The notes under the pieces: generated by a model
Told to the model about the DNA's origin: nothing
Seen by the model: only the letters and a program-made list of their open reading frames with translations
The model's database searches: none
From: Sphingobacteriaceae bacterium
GTDB taxonomy: Bacteria > Bacteroidota > Bacteroidia > Sphingobacteriales > Sphingobacteriaceae
DNA length: 64,000 bases
NCBI GenBank assembly: GCA_947463785.1
Contig: CANHRG010000005.1
Span: 1-64,000, forward strand
Reading direction: 5' to 3'
Shown: positions 42,771 through 51,857 of the stretch, piece after piece
How positions within the stretch are numbered: the stretch's first letter is position 1
Layout: every line of letters starts with the position of its first letter
Translations under genes and position numbers: made by a program

Positions 42771-43736
42771 TTAAATTTTTCTACGCTCTAGAATACTAAT
42801 TTGGTCGGCAAAGTACGTGCTTTTTTCGGGAAATTTCAAACTTAATTTCCGGTATACCTCAATGGCTTTATCGAAAAGCATTTGTTCGGTATAAATTTGC
42901 GCCAAGGTTTCTGAAACCAAATCCAGCGCATCCTCAGCACTTTTACGAGCTTTATTTTCGCCTCCCATTTTCTCTGCAGAGGGTGGTGAAATTTGTGGCT
43001 CTTCTGCTATAAAGCGTTCAATGAGGTCTTCTCCCTTAGTTTTTGGAGTAAATTTTGATTTTTTGCTCGCTTGTTTAGTTTTTGATTCGTTTGCCAAATG
43101 GCTCAGATCCAGATCTTGAATAGGCGGGTTCGCATCGGTATTGCCGGTATTTTCCTTAATTTTTTCCGAGGTATCGAGTTTAAAACTAACATAGGGCTGA
43201 TAGGTATCCGCATGTTCCTTACGGGTTTTATTCAGCCACCACAAAAAGGTGTAAGGCATTTGATCGTCGTCGTAACGGGAAAGCTCATTGGATACTGGAA
43301 TTTCCTCAGTTGTTTTTCCTTCTAAGGCAAAAAAATCAGCGGATGCAATACTTTCTAAAATGAGTTGCTCGGTTTCATCTACTTCTGGCTCAGCTACAGG
43401 ATGAGCTCTGAATTCAAGTTCTGCATGAACCGAATCGCTTACGTTTTCTGTATCTTCTTTCTGAACTAAAATCTTTTCGAGCTTTTCTGCCTCATTTAGC
43501 TCTATTGCACGATTGGCGATCAGTTTTTCTGGGCTGATCAAGAAACGTTGAAGCCTTTCACGATCGGGGGCATAAAGACTGGCACTATCTGCTGTATTTT
43601 CAATTTTAGCTTTTGCGAATTGCAAAATTTGGCAATAGGGGAACTTTTCGGCCAGCCTTGCAGCACTTGCCAAATCTCCTCCTCCCGGTTGAACAACCAG
43701 CGTATTAAAAAATGCACTATGATTTTCTGCACTCAT
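42771..43736 (-). CDS. TPR-like protein of the lptE-secG operon, function unknown
   Basis: 321 residues from ATG 43736 (MSAENHSAFF); the longer frame starts 12 bases earlier. The C-terminal part has a tetratricopeptide-type helix pair (DALDLVSETLAQIYTEQMLFDKAIEVYRKLSLKFPEKSTYFADQI). The middle is acidic and low complexity, with a Lys-rich linker (SKKSKFTPKTKGEDLIERFIAEEP). No signal peptide, so it is cytosolic. It overlaps the end of lptE by the start codon region, so it is in the same operon. The gene order lptE, this protein, secG recurs in Bacteroidota. A role in assembly of the export machinery is only inference. Confidence 0.85.
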   Translation of the reverse strand: MSAENHSAFFNTLVVQPGGGDLASAARLAEKFPYCQILQFAKAKIENTADSASLYAPDRERLQRFLISPEKLIANRAIELNEAEKLEKILVQKEDTENVSDSVHAELEFRAHPVAEPEVDETEQLILESIASADFFALEGKTTEEIPVSNELSRYDDDQMPYTFLWWLNKTRKEHADTYQPYVSFKLDTSEKIKENTGNTDANPPIQDLDLSHLANESKTKQASKKSKFTPKTKGEDLIERFIAEEPQISPPSAEKMGGENKARKSAEDALDLVSETLAQIYTEQMLFDKAIEVYRKLSLKFPEKSTYFADQISILERRKI

Positions 43737-43741
43737 TGTTC

Positions 43742-44269
43742 TTACCAATTGGCAAATGCCCGGTTAAATATATCTTCGGTCAGCATTAAATTGATGTCCT
43801 TTATTAATCCCTGCTCTTGCGCCTGCAATGGCTTACCTTGTGTCGAAAAATCTTTGAAACGGGTAAACGATTGTTCAAAGTTCAGTTCAGGTTTCAAGGC
43901 ATTCGTGTATTTCACCGAAACCGTAATGGTTAATCGCTCCAGTCCAGCACGCTCGTTTCCCTGAATGGCTGCCGGAGTGATTCGGTAGTCGGTAATTCGC
44001 CCTTCAAAATTGGCATCGGCATTTGCTCTTACCAAACTTAATGTAGATTGATTCCGGATGCGTGTTTTCAGGTCTTCAGTAAATTGTTGACTTAGGTAAG
44101 GTACAACCAAACTGGAATTGTTTTCGAAAAACTGAACCGAAACGGTTTTCATCTCTGCCGGAATTGATGCTCCTGAAAACGAGTAAATCCCGCAACTATT
44201 CAAGAAGATTAACATCAGGAATGCAATTCTTCCAAATTTCCTAGCGGGATGAGTGAACGTTTGTTTCAT
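43742..44269 (-). CDS. lptE: LptE-like lipopolysaccharide assembly lipoprotein
   Basis: 175 residues. The signal ends in lipobox LNSC with Cys26. GIYSFSGASIPAEMKTVSVQFFENNSSLV is the LptE opening in Bacteroidota, followed by ADANFEGRITDYRI and a beta-alpha core. LptE plugs the LptD barrel and inserts LPS in the outer leaflet. The start overlaps the upstream regulator stop by one base. Confidence 0.88.
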   Translation of the reverse strand: MKQTFTHPARKFGRIAFLMLIFLNSCGIYSFSGASIPAEMKTVSVQFFENNSSLVVPYLSQQFTEDLKTRIRNQSTLSLVRANADANFEGRITDYRITPAAIQGNERAGLERLTITVSVKYTNALKPELNFEQSFTRFKDFSTQGKPLQAQEQGLIKDINLMLTEDIFNRAFANW

Positions 44270-45510
44270 TAATTCAGGTTCAATTCTTTGATTTTTCGGT
44301 ACAAGGTACGTTCGGAAATACCTAACTCTTGCGCAGCTAATTTACGTTTACCGCGATGTTTTTTTAAGGCTTTTTTTATTAAATCCGCTTCTTTATCAAT
44401 CAGCGACAAGGATTCTTCTTCAGTTTCTTCATGCTGCATGATATCAAAATGGTGATTTTGCTCGCCAGGCTGATGTATGGTTAAAGTAGGCTGAGCAGGT
44501 AATTCTGCCACTGCACTCGGTAATTCAATATCCTGATACAGCTCGTTCAGCAATTGCGGATTCGCACTTAGATGTGCAGCGCTTCCTCCGTGTTGAATAA
44601 TTTCAGCCACTAATTTCTTCAATTCGAGCATGTCTCTTTTCATATCAAACAGTACCTTATACAGGATATCGCGTTCTGAAAAGTCTTCTTTCTGATTTTT
44701 ATCCACCTTCATTGGTAAACTTGTGCTGGTTTCGTGTGGAATATAGTTTAGAATGCTCTGTCCGGTAATGTTTCGGTCTTTTTCCAATACGGCAATTTGT
44801 TCTGCTACATTTTTCAATTGGCGTACATTACCCGGCCAGCTGTAATTGGTTAATATCTGCTGTGCCTCGGCATCCAGTTGTACGGATGGGCTGCGGTATT
44901 TATCCGTAAAATCGGCAATAAATTTTCGGAAAAGTAAGTAGATATCTTCTTTGCGCTCTCGTAATGCAGGTGTTTTTAGCGGAACAGTATTTAAGCGGTA
45001 ATACAAATCTTCTCTAAACTTCCCGGCTCTAACGGCATCGAATACATCCACATTGGTAGCCGCAATAACCCGAACATTGGTTTTTTGAACTTTCGACGAA
45101 CCAACACGTAAGTATTCGCCGGTTTCCAATACCCTCAATAATCTAGCTTGGGTGCCCAAAGGCAATTCAGCTACTTCATCCAGAAAAATAGTACCACCGT
45201 CTACCACCTCAAAATAACCTTTACGTGATTCATGGGCACCTGTAAACGAACCTTTTTCGTGACCGAACAATTCCGAATCAATGGTTCCTTCCGGAATGGC
45301 ACCACAGTTTACGGCAATAAATGGTCCATGTTTGCGGGCGCTCAACTGATGAATAATTTGAGAGAACACCTCTTTGCCACTTCCACTTTCTCCTGTTATC
45401 AAAACCGAAATATCAGTAGGGGCTACCTGCCGGGCAACATCAATTGCCCGATTAAGCAATGGTGAATTGCCGATAATTCCGAAACGGTTTTTAATATCCT
45501 GAATATCCAT
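44269..45510 (-). CDS. Sigma54-dependent transcriptional activator without receiver domain
   Basis: 413 residues. AAA+ domain from residue about 10: ITGESGSGKEVFSQIIH (Walker A), GSFTGAHESRKGYFE (GAFTGA loop touching sigma54), GGTIFLDEVAELPLGTQARLLRVLE (Walker B) and the sensor motif FREDLYYRLN. The C-terminus has a Fis-type HTH (RKLAAQELGISERTLYRKIKEL). The N-terminal response-receiver domain is absent, so control is not by direct phosphorylation there. A region at 250-360 with DMKRDMLELKKLVAE is extra. It is in the conserved miaB-regulator-lptE operon, and its targets are not known. The sigma54-like element upstream of groES is a possible local target. Confidence 0.93.
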   Translation of the reverse strand: MDIQDIKNRFGIIGNSPLLNRAIDVARQVAPTDISVLITGESGSGKEVFSQIIHQLSARKHGPFIAVNCGAIPEGTIDSELFGHEKGSFTGAHESRKGYFEVVDGGTIFLDEVAELPLGTQARLLRVLETGEYLRVGSSKVQKTNVRVIAATNVDVFDAVRAGKFREDLYYRLNTVPLKTPALRERKEDIYLLFRKFIADFTDKYRSPSVQLDAEAQQILTNYSWPGNVRQLKNVAEQIAVLEKDRNITGQSILNYIPHETSTSLPMKVDKNQKEDFSERDILYKVLFDMKRDMLELKKLVAEIIQHGGSAAHLSANPQLLNELYQDIELPSAVAELPAQPTLTIHQPGEQNHHFDIMQHEETEEESLSLIDKEADLIKKALKKHRGKRKLAAQELGISERTLYRKIKELNLN

Positions 45511-45512
45511 AC

Positions 45513-46943
45513 TTAATCCACAATTTTTCCAATCAAAGTTGCTGTAGTGCAGCTTTCGGCCAATACTTTTACATAATCTCCGGGTTTATAACGTTCGTCA
45601 ACCGGAAAAATAACGGTTGCGTTTTGATCGCTGCGGCCCGAAAAGTCTTTATCTGATTTTTTGGAGAATCCATCGATTAGCACTTCCTGGATTTTGCCAA
45701 TTTGTGCCAGTAACCTTTTGTGGCCGCTTTTATGTTGTTGTTCAATAATTTCATTTAAACGGCGGCTTTTTACCTCGGCAGGGATATCATCTTCATAGCG
45801 TTTTGCAGCTAATGTGCCGGGGCGCTCTGAGTAAATGTACATGTAAGCAAAACTAAAATCCAGCTCGGCCATTAGGCGGAGCGTATCCTGGTGTTCTTGT
45901 TCGGTTTCTGTACAAAAACCAGTAATAATATCAGTAGAAACGGCACAGTCAGGTAAAATTCGCCGGATGGCAGCTACTCTTTCCAAATACCATTCTCGGT
46001 CGTAAGTGCGGTTCATTAATTCGAGCATACGGCTGTTACCCGATTGTACCGGCAAATGAATGTAATTGCAGATGTTAGGGTATTTTGCCATGGTATGCAA
46101 CACCTCATCGGTAATATCTTTAGGGTGCGATGTTGAGAAGCGGACCCGCATGTTGGAGTCTACTTCGGCAACTAGGGCTAATAAAGCGGCAAAGTTTACG
46201 TTTTCGCTACCGTCTTCGCTGGTCCATTTGTAAGAGTCTACATTTTGGCCGAGGAGTGTAACTTCGCGGTAGCCGGCTTTCGACAGTTCCTGAACTTCGT
46301 TTACAATTGAATGGGCATCGCGGCTGCGTTCTCGTCCTCGGGTAAAAGGTACTACACAGAAGGAGCACATGTTGTCGCAGCCCCGCATAATGGAAACAAA
46401 GGCGCTAATACCGTTGCTGTTTAAGCGGATAGGGCTGATGTCGGCATAGGTTTCCTCACGGGATAAAATGACGTTAACTAAACGTTCACCTTCATCAGCC
46501 TGGTTAATGAGGCTGGGTAAATCCCGGTAAGCATCGGGGCCTACTACTAAATCTACCAGTTTTTCTTCTTCTAAAAATTTGGCCTTGAGACGTTCGGCCA
46601 TACAGCCTAAAACACCAATTACGGCATCTTTTTTATGTTTTTTGATCGCCCCAAATTCACGCAGCCGGTTACGAACCCGTTGTTCGGCATTGTCGCGAAT
46701 GGAGCAGGTATTGATGAAAATTACATCGGCTTCTTTGTAATTGGAAGTGGTTTCGAAGCCCATATCCAGCATTACCGAAGCCACGATCTCGCTATCTGAA
46801 AAGTTCATGGCACAGCCATAGCTTTCAATGTACAGCTTGCGTCCGTTTGGAGCGTTTTGCTGCCCATCAAGCATTAAAGCTTCGCCCTGGCGACTCTCGT
46901 CGTGTTCTTTAACCGATAATCCTGGCTTCAATAGTTCTTCCAT
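45513..46943 (-). CDS. miaB: tRNA-2-methylthio-N6-dimethylallyladenosine synthase
   Basis: 476 residues. UPF0004 domain: [27 protein letters not shown] and GVLGCMAER supply the three Cys of the auxiliary cluster. Radical-SAM CxxxCxxC is in [22 protein letters not shown]. The TRAM domain ends the protein. It adds the methylthio group to i6A37 of tRNAs reading codons that start with U. The stop lies 3 bases before the regulator gene start, so they are co-transcribed. Confidence 0.96.
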   Translation of the reverse strand: MEELLKPGLSVKEHDESRQGEALMLDGQQNAPNGRKLYIESYGCAMNFSDSEIVASVMLDMGFETTSNYKEADVIFINTCSIRDNAEQRVRNRLREFGAIKKHKKDAVIGVLGCMAERLKAKFLEEEKLVDLVVGPDAYRDLPSLINQADEGERLVNVILSREETYADISPIRLNSNGISAFVSIMRGCDNMCSFCVVPFTRGRERSRDAHSIVNEVQELSKAGYREVTLLGQNVDSYKWTSEDGSENVNFAALLALVAEVDSNMRVRFSTSHPKDITDEVLHTMAKYPNICNYIHLPVQSGNSRMLELMNRTYDREWYLERVAAIRRILPDCAVSTDIITGFCTETEQEHQDTLRLMAELDFSFAYMYIYSERPGTLAAKRYEDDIPAEVKSRRLNEIIEQQHKSGHKRLLAQIGKIQEVLIDGFSKKSDKDFSGRSDQNATVIFPVDERYKPGDYVKVLAESCTTATLIGKIVD

Positions 46944-47015
46944 ATCGCTACAAAAATAAAGATTATTTTAGAAATAATGACAGAATGGCAGTATTTCATT
47001 TTTAAGTGATTCATA

Positions 47016-47043
47016 AAAAACCCGGCTTGAGGGCCGGGCTTTA
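47016..47043 (-). terminator. Terminator of the ilvE gene
   Basis: On the minus strand GCCCGGC and GCCGGGT pair around six bases, followed by TTTTTT. It lies nine bases after the ilvE stop codon. Confidence 0.85.
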
Positions 47044-47051
47044 AAAAGAGG

Positions 47052-48125
47052 TTAAATCAAATGGTTCCAGCCAAACGAATCAGGACTTAAACCGTATCTA
47101 ATTTCTTTGAGCGCTTGTAAAGCCTTATTCGAAAACTCTCTCGTTCCCGGATCGGGTAGCGTATAGGTTTCGCCTTCGTAGGTAATTTCAGCAATGTGTG
47201 CAATGGTTGCAGCGGTTCCGGCTCCGAAAGCATCTTGTAGAGTTCCGTTTTTAGCGGCCTCAATTACCTCGGTTACGGTTACCCGGCGCTCTTCGACGAG
47301 CATTCCCCAGGAGCGTGCTAAATCCAAAATACTATGACGGGTTACACCATCCAGAATGCTGTCGCGGGTAGAAGGGGTAATAAGCGTATTGTTAATCACA
47401 AACATCACGTTAGTAGTTCCCGATTCTTCAATATATGCATGTTCTTTTGCATCGGTCCAGATTAGTTGATCGTAGCCTTCTTGCTGAGCCAGTTTAGTTG
47501 GTAGCAAAGAGCTGGCATAATTACCCGCAGTTTTTGCATAACCTACACCGCCTTCGGCAGCACGGGTATAGTGCGTCTCAATTTTTACTTTTAAGGGTTT
47601 TGCATAGTAAACCCCAACCGGTCCAATCAAGATCACAAATTTATAGTTAGCGGATGCATGCACACCCAAAATTGGGTCGGTAGCAAACATTACCGGACGA
47701 ATGTAAAGCGAGTAACCTTCTTGTGCAGGTACCCAATCGCGGTCTAGCTCAATAAGTTGCTGCATGCCCTGCATGAAGATATCTTCTGGAACAATCGGCA
47801 TGGCCATGCGTTGAGCAGAAATGTTAAAGCGTTCCAGATTTTTATAAGGTCTGAAAATGCTGATTCGGCCATCTTGTTGTCGGTAAGCTTTGATACCTTC
47901 AAAAATAGCCTGACCATAATGCAAAGCAGATGCTGCCGGGCTAATTTCTATATTGCCGTAAGGTAGAATCTGGAAATTTTTCCATTCTCCATCTTCAAAG
48001 TCGGCAGTAAACATGTGATCAGAGAAAACACGTCCGAAAGGAAGGTTTTCGAAATCGGTAGCAGCCAAGCGAGATTGTGCGGTACGGCTTACTTTAATGT
48101 CTAAGGTATCTATCACGTTTTTCAC
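47052..48125 (-). CDS. ilvE: Branched-chain amino acid aminotransferase
   Basis: 357 residues of the class IV PLP family. The larger ilvE type found in Bacteroidota is seen: ALHYGQAIFEGIKAYR, GYSLYIRPVMFATD, GVGYAKTAGNYASSLLP with the PLP lysine, EESGTTNVMFVI and FGAGTAATI. It makes or uses branched-chain 2-oxo acids with glutamate. It appears monocistronic, followed by a terminator, with 57 bases to the next gene upstream. Confidence 0.96.
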   Translation of the reverse strand: MKNVIDTLDIKVSRTAQSRLAATDFENLPFGRVFSDHMFTADFEDGEWKNFQILPYGNIEISPAASALHYGQAIFEGIKAYRQQDGRISIFRPYKNLERFNISAQRMAMPIVPEDIFMQGMQQLIELDRDWVPAQEGYSLYIRPVMFATDPILGVHASANYKFVILIGPVGVYYAKPLKVKIETHYTRAAEGGVGYAKTAGNYASSLLPTKLAQQEGYDQLIWTDAKEHAYIEESGTTNVMFVINNTLITPSTRDSILDGVTRHSILDLARSWGMLVEERRVTVTEVIEAAKNGTLQDAFGAGTAATIAHIAEITYEGETYTLPDPGTREFSNKALQALKEIRYGLSPDSFGWNHLI

Positions 48126-48182
48126 AGAATTTTACTCTGCAAAAGTAGGTAAAATTACACGTTGAGACGAATGATTTTTTTG

Positions 48183-49139
48183 TTACGATGGTGTACGTAA
48201 TACACTTAAAACCCAGTTTTTACCCCAATTTTCAAGTTCTTCTTCGCTCCAGAGTTCGGGGTAAAAAATGCGCTTTTGAAAGCGTGGAGGCAGGTATTTT
48301 TGCCAGTTGGTTCCACCGGTAGCCTTAATTTCTTCCGGCTCACGATTGAGGTATCTGACGGCAGATTTGTAATGCGACAAAGGCCAGTTCACATTAACAT
48401 TTACATCCAGCTGACGTAGCTCGTTTTCTAAAGCCGATGTATCTGCTCCCTTTGTTTTTAATTGACTGAGTAGGAATCGGAAATTTTTAGTCTGACAGAA
48501 ACTGGCCAGCTCCAAAAACGTTTTTGAATACTTGTTTTCAAATTGTTTTAAAGTGAGTGTCTTCTTGCCAGTTGATAATTCGGTAGCACCGTGTTTCCAA
48601 TAAATGTGTTCAAATTGGGTTTCCAGATCGGCTTTGGCCAAATCGTCTCGTTTTTCTTTATCCACTAAGCGGATAAAATCTGTAGCGTAAATTTCGATCA
48701 TGCGGTATTGCCCAGATTGAAATCCGCTTGCCGGCAATAGCGACATTCTGAATTTGAGAAATTGATCTTTTTCCATACCCTGAACCATAATTTCGAACGA
48801 ATTGGTTAAGGCTTCAAAATAGCTGTTGATGCGTTTTACCCGTTGACCAAAAAATTCAGCATTCAAATCCGGATGCTCTGCAATTTGCTTGCACTCGTGT
48901 AAGGAAAGCTTAAAATAGAGCTCAGTAATTTGATGGTAGATGATGAAAATCTCTTCGTCGGGAAAGGAAGTTTTTGGGTTTTGCAGGCTCAGCAGGGTGT
49001 CCAGGTGGATGTAATCCCAATAGGTTAAAAAATCGGCATACAATAAACCGTCCAGATAGGAAACCATGTCTTGGCCCATGGCCGCGTACTTTTCCTGTAG
49101 TTGTTCTATCCGTTCTCTAATTTCAGGTGTTATTTCCAT
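48183..49139 (-). CDS. kynA: Tryptophan 2,3-dioxygenase
   Basis: 318 residues. The TDO family motifs are clear: YWDYIHLDTLLSLQ, FIIYHQITELYFKLSLHE, RMSLLPASGFQSGQYRMIE, heme-ligand His in WPLSHYKSAVRYL, and ATGGTNWQKYLPPRFQ (substrate loop). It opens the indole ring of Trp to give N-formylkynurenine. Next genes of the kynurenine pathway are not in the window. It lies 5 bases after the crcB stop, in a run of genes with little spacing (epimerase, serine fusion, crcB, kynA). Confidence 0.95.
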   Translation of the reverse strand: MEITPEIRERIEQLQEKYAAMGQDMVSYLDGLLYADFLTYWDYIHLDTLLSLQNPKTSFPDEEIFIIYHQITELYFKLSLHECKQIAEHPDLNAEFFGQRVKRINSYFEALTNSFEIMVQGMEKDQFLKFRMSLLPASGFQSGQYRMIEIYATDFIRLVDKEKRDDLAKADLETQFEHIYWKHGATELSTGKKTLTLKQFENKYSKTFLELASFCQTKNFRFLLSQLKTKGADTSALENELRQLDVNVNVNWPLSHYKSAVRYLNREPEEIKATGGTNWQKYLPPRFQKRIFYPELWSEEELENWGKNWVLSVLRTPS

Positions 49140-49144
49140 AGGTA

Positions 49145-49516
49145 TTAAATTAAACGTACCAGCCAGCTGCCCAAATATAAACCAGCCACGCTGAATACAA
49201 AATTGGCCACAATATTTCCGAACGCTAATGCCGAATGACTTTGTTTAAAAAGCTCAACCGTTTCTACGGTAAAGCTGGAATAGGTGCTGAAGCCCCCGCA
49301 AAAACCGGTGATGAGTAAGAGTTTAAGTGGATAACTGAGATTTATTTTTTCGACCCCCAGCATCAATACCATTCCAAAAACCAAACAGCTTAAGAAATTG
49401 GCACTTAGCGTGGCCCAAGGAAACAGACTGGTGCCCGCAGGATAAATTTTCCCGACTAAAAATCGGCACACACTGCCCAATCCGCCTCCCAAAAACACAA
49501 GCAAAAACTGTTTCAT
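49145..49516 (-). CDS. crcB: CrcB/Fluc fluoride channel
   Basis: 123 residues with four TM helices. GGGLGSVCRFLVGK, FLSCLVFG and GFCGGFSTYSSFTVETV are the typical Fluc motifs (sodium site and Phe box). It exports fluoride as a double-topology dimer. Only nine bases separate it from the upstream gene, so no fluoride riboswitch can fit; it is read from an operon promoter. Confidence 0.95.
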   Translation of the reverse strand: MKQFLLVFLGGGLGSVCRFLVGKIYPAGTSLFPWATLSANFLSCLVFGMVLMLGVEKINLSYPLKLLLITGFCGGFSTYSSFTVETVELFKQSHSALAFGNIVANFVFSVAGLYLGSWLVRLI

Positions 49517-49525
49517 TGACTCAAA

Positions 49526-50821
49526 TTAATACAATATCCGGAATTTAATGGTATGCTCAATTTGTTTGAGCGCTTTTAAAACCTGTTTGTCGTAATGGGT
49601 GCCCACATCGGTAATTACATAGCCAATTTTTGGGTTGGTCATTAGAAATTGGCCAAGAATATTGATCTGGTGTTGGGCAAATACCTGATTAATTTGCGCC
49701 ATAATGCCCGGTACGTTCTGGTGAATGTGAATTAAGCGATGTGCATAAGCGATTTTTGGCAATTGCAGGTTCGGAAAATTGCTACTCAAATAGGTATCGC
49801 CTTTATTGATGAAATCGGCCATACGCTTGGGGATAAAGCTGGAGTTTCTCGGCTTATTTTTTGGATCGTCGAACAGCACAATCCCCATTTCGGTACAAAT
49901 AGCTGCTGAAACCCTGTTTTGGCTGCTGCCCAACATGCCCAAAGTTTTTAATTTAACGGCTCTTTTCAGCTGTTCGTCCGAAACTTTTTCATCCCTAGCC
50001 AAGAGTAACATCCCTACGTCGGCTACGTATTTTTCTTCGAAACTGCTTTTGTGGCGAATAGAAAAACCATCTTTTTTCAGTATTTCCAAACTTTCTTTAG
50101 GAACATCGCCAATTGCTAAGCATAAAATGCGATTTTTTGGATAAGAAATGGCTCGAGGAAGCTGATTAACGTACAGGAATTCATCGAAACTTGGCGTTAC
50201 GTGGTCGGCTTTTGCCGAAACGGATTTACGCTCAATATTTTCGGTAAAGGCATAAAATTTTTTGATATGGCCAGATTCTTTCAACTGAAAATCAGAATGT
50301 CCATCGCCAATCCCAAACAGTTCGCCTTGTAAATCGAGTTGCTCAAGTAATTTCACTTTACCACCCTCAGTAGCCAAAGGATTTTGTTCATCAAATCCGA
50401 TAATTTTTCCTGCTTTATCAAACCGAAAAGTATTGGCGTAAATATTTTCTTTAAGGATGTGGTAAGGCATCACCACCGGAGTAATAAATTCTTTAAACCC
50501 GCCTGAAACAATCAGCACTTCTGCGGCATGTTTCTTAAAAAACAGCTTATTTCTGGAAAAAGAGGCAGAAACTTTTTTCTTTAAGCGGCTCACCAACAAA
50601 TCCAGGTGTTCACGGTTCGCATCTAGCAGTTGAACGCGTTTGTACAAACTCTCGTTGAATGAAAGTCGACCTTCCATGGCCGCATGAGTCAAATCTTCAA
50701 TTTGCTGAAAACGGTTTTCTCTATCGGGATGATTTTTTAGGGAGATACGTGCCAGCTCATCCAGCGCTTCTACTTGTGTAAACGTGCTGTCGAAATCGAT
50801 GATGTAAAAACGTGATTTCAT
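49526..50821 (-). CDS. Phosphoserine phosphatase fused to a SerA remnant with ACT domain
   Basis: 431 residues from ATG 50821 (MKSRFYIIDFDST), where the start overlaps the preceding stop by four bases. Residues about 1-215 are a SerB-type HAD phosphatase: DFDST (nucleophile Asp), VSGGF, and GIGDGHSDFQL (motif IV). Residues about 225-335 resemble the N-terminal substrate-binding part of SerA (GDVPKESLEILKKDG, LGMLGSSQNRV, GIVLFDDP). It then jumps straight to the SerA linker (DTYLSSNFPNLQLP) and ACT domain (HRLIHIHQNVPGIM to IKFRILY), with no NAD-binding domain. The ACT domain binds serine as inhibitor, so the phosphatase is probably under serine feedback. Confidence 0.88.
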   Translation of the reverse strand: MKSRFYIIDFDSTFTQVEALDELARISLKNHPDRENRFQQIEDLTHAAMEGRLSFNESLYKRVQLLDANREHLDLLVSRLKKKVSASFSRNKLFFKKHAAEVLIVSGGFKEFITPVVMPYHILKENIYANTFRFDKAGKIIGFDEQNPLATEGGKVKLLEQLDLQGELFGIGDGHSDFQLKESGHIKKFYAFTENIERKSVSAKADHVTPSFDEFLYVNQLPRAISYPKNRILCLAIGDVPKESLEILKKDGFSIRHKSSFEEKYVADVGMLLLARDEKVSDEQLKRAVKLKTLGMLGSSQNRVSAAICTEMGIVLFDDPKNKPRNSSFIPKRMADFINKGDTYLSSNFPNLQLPKIAYAHRLIHIHQNVPGIMAQINQVFAQHQINILGQFLMTNPKIGYVITDVGTHYDKQVLKALKQIEHTIKFRILY

Positions 50822-51783
50822 TTCAGAATGCGGCATATTTCGGCAATTTTAGGCCGAATGGGGGTAAACTCAATAGCTATAGATTTCTTAATTTTTTTGG
50901 TAGAAAATGCTGAATTTTTTGAGGCACTTCTGGCGGTTTCTTTGGTTAATCCAACCATTTTTCCGCTTAGTTTCCCAAGCCACCCCATTAGGCTGGCTGC
51001 AAGCAATAGTTGCCATTCTTGCACTTCTTTTTGAGGTTCTTTTACTCCAAATTGTCGGGCAATTTCTTGAAACAGGTCTTTGTACAGCCAGTTTTCGCCA
51101 TTAAGTACAAAACGTTCTGCGGTAATCTTACTGTCCATGAGTTTGATCATCGCGGTAGCTACATCTTCAACAGCTACCAAGCCACAGGAACCAGTTGGGT
51201 AGCGACTCAATCCGCGGTCAACCATACTGAATAAGCTGCCGCTGCCTTTCCACCCGCATTCCTTCCCGATGATGATAGACGGATTGACAATAACTGCATC
51301 CAGTCCTTCAGCAATGCCCCGCCATACTTCCATTTCGCTGAGGTGTTTAGACAAGGAATAAGAACTGGGTTTATTTACAGCTTCCCAAAGGGTATTCTCA
51401 TCAATCAGCTGTTTGTTTTTAGCTTCGCCCAAGGCAGCAACCGAGCTCACGTATACCAATCTAACCTGCGATTTTTCTAAACACAAATTCACCAGATTGG
51501 CGGTGCCGTCTACATTGGTTTCGAGCATCATGGCTTTATCTTTCTGCTGAAAAGAAATGGTGGCGGCGGTGTGGTAAACCTGTGTAATGCCTTCGAGTGC
51601 ATCCTCGAGAGAGAACATATCACATACATCTCCAATCACCCATTCAATAGTTTTATGATCTTGAAGAAAATCCGGAATCCGAGAATTTACTCTTTTCAAG
51701 GCACGCACTTTTAGGCCTTGTTCAACTAATTGCCGTGTTAAAACGGAGCCTAAAAAGCCTGTGGCGCCTGTAACTAAGATCAT
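50818..51783 (-). CDS. NAD(P)-dependent epimerase/dehydratase-family protein (extended SDR)
   Basis: 321 residues. N-terminal Rossmann motif ILVTGATGFLGSVLTRQL, then VYHTAATISF, YVSSVAALG, active-site SSYSLSKHLSEMEV (Tyr-x3-Lys) and VIVNPSIIIG. This resembles dihydroflavonol reductase-like or 3-beta-HSD-like extended SDRs. Substrate is unknown. It overlaps the next gene (fusion phosphatase) by four bases and shares its start region with the oppositely oriented arginase-like gene. Confidence 0.88.
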   Translation of the reverse strand: MILVTGATGFLGSVLTRQLVEQGLKVRALKRVNSRIPDFLQDHKTIEWVIGDVCDMFSLEDALEGITQVYHTAATISFQQKDKAMMLETNVDGTANLVNLCLEKSQVRLVYVSSVAALGEAKNKQLIDENTLWEAVNKPSSYSLSKHLSEMEVWRGIAEGLDAVIVNPSIIIGKECGWKGSGSLFSMVDRGLSRYPTGSCGLVAVEDVATAMIKLMDSKITAERFVLNGENWLYKDLFQEIARQFGVKEPQKEVQEWQLLLAASLMGWLGKLSGKMVGLTKETARSASKNSAFSTKKIKKSIAIEFTPIRPKIAEICRILK

Positions 51784-51857
51784 TGAGGAGATATTGCGTT
51801 ATCGTTTTCAAAAGTAATCGAATAATTGGATATTTGGATGATCACATAACGCAAAGC

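Noticed and set aside
49517-49525. Fluoride riboswitch before crcB
   Set aside because: Only nine bases separate it from the upstream gene, too short for the aptamer.
51783-51857. Upstream start of the arginase-like gene at 51783
   Set aside because: The extra 25 residues overlap the divergent epimerase start and do not resemble the family.
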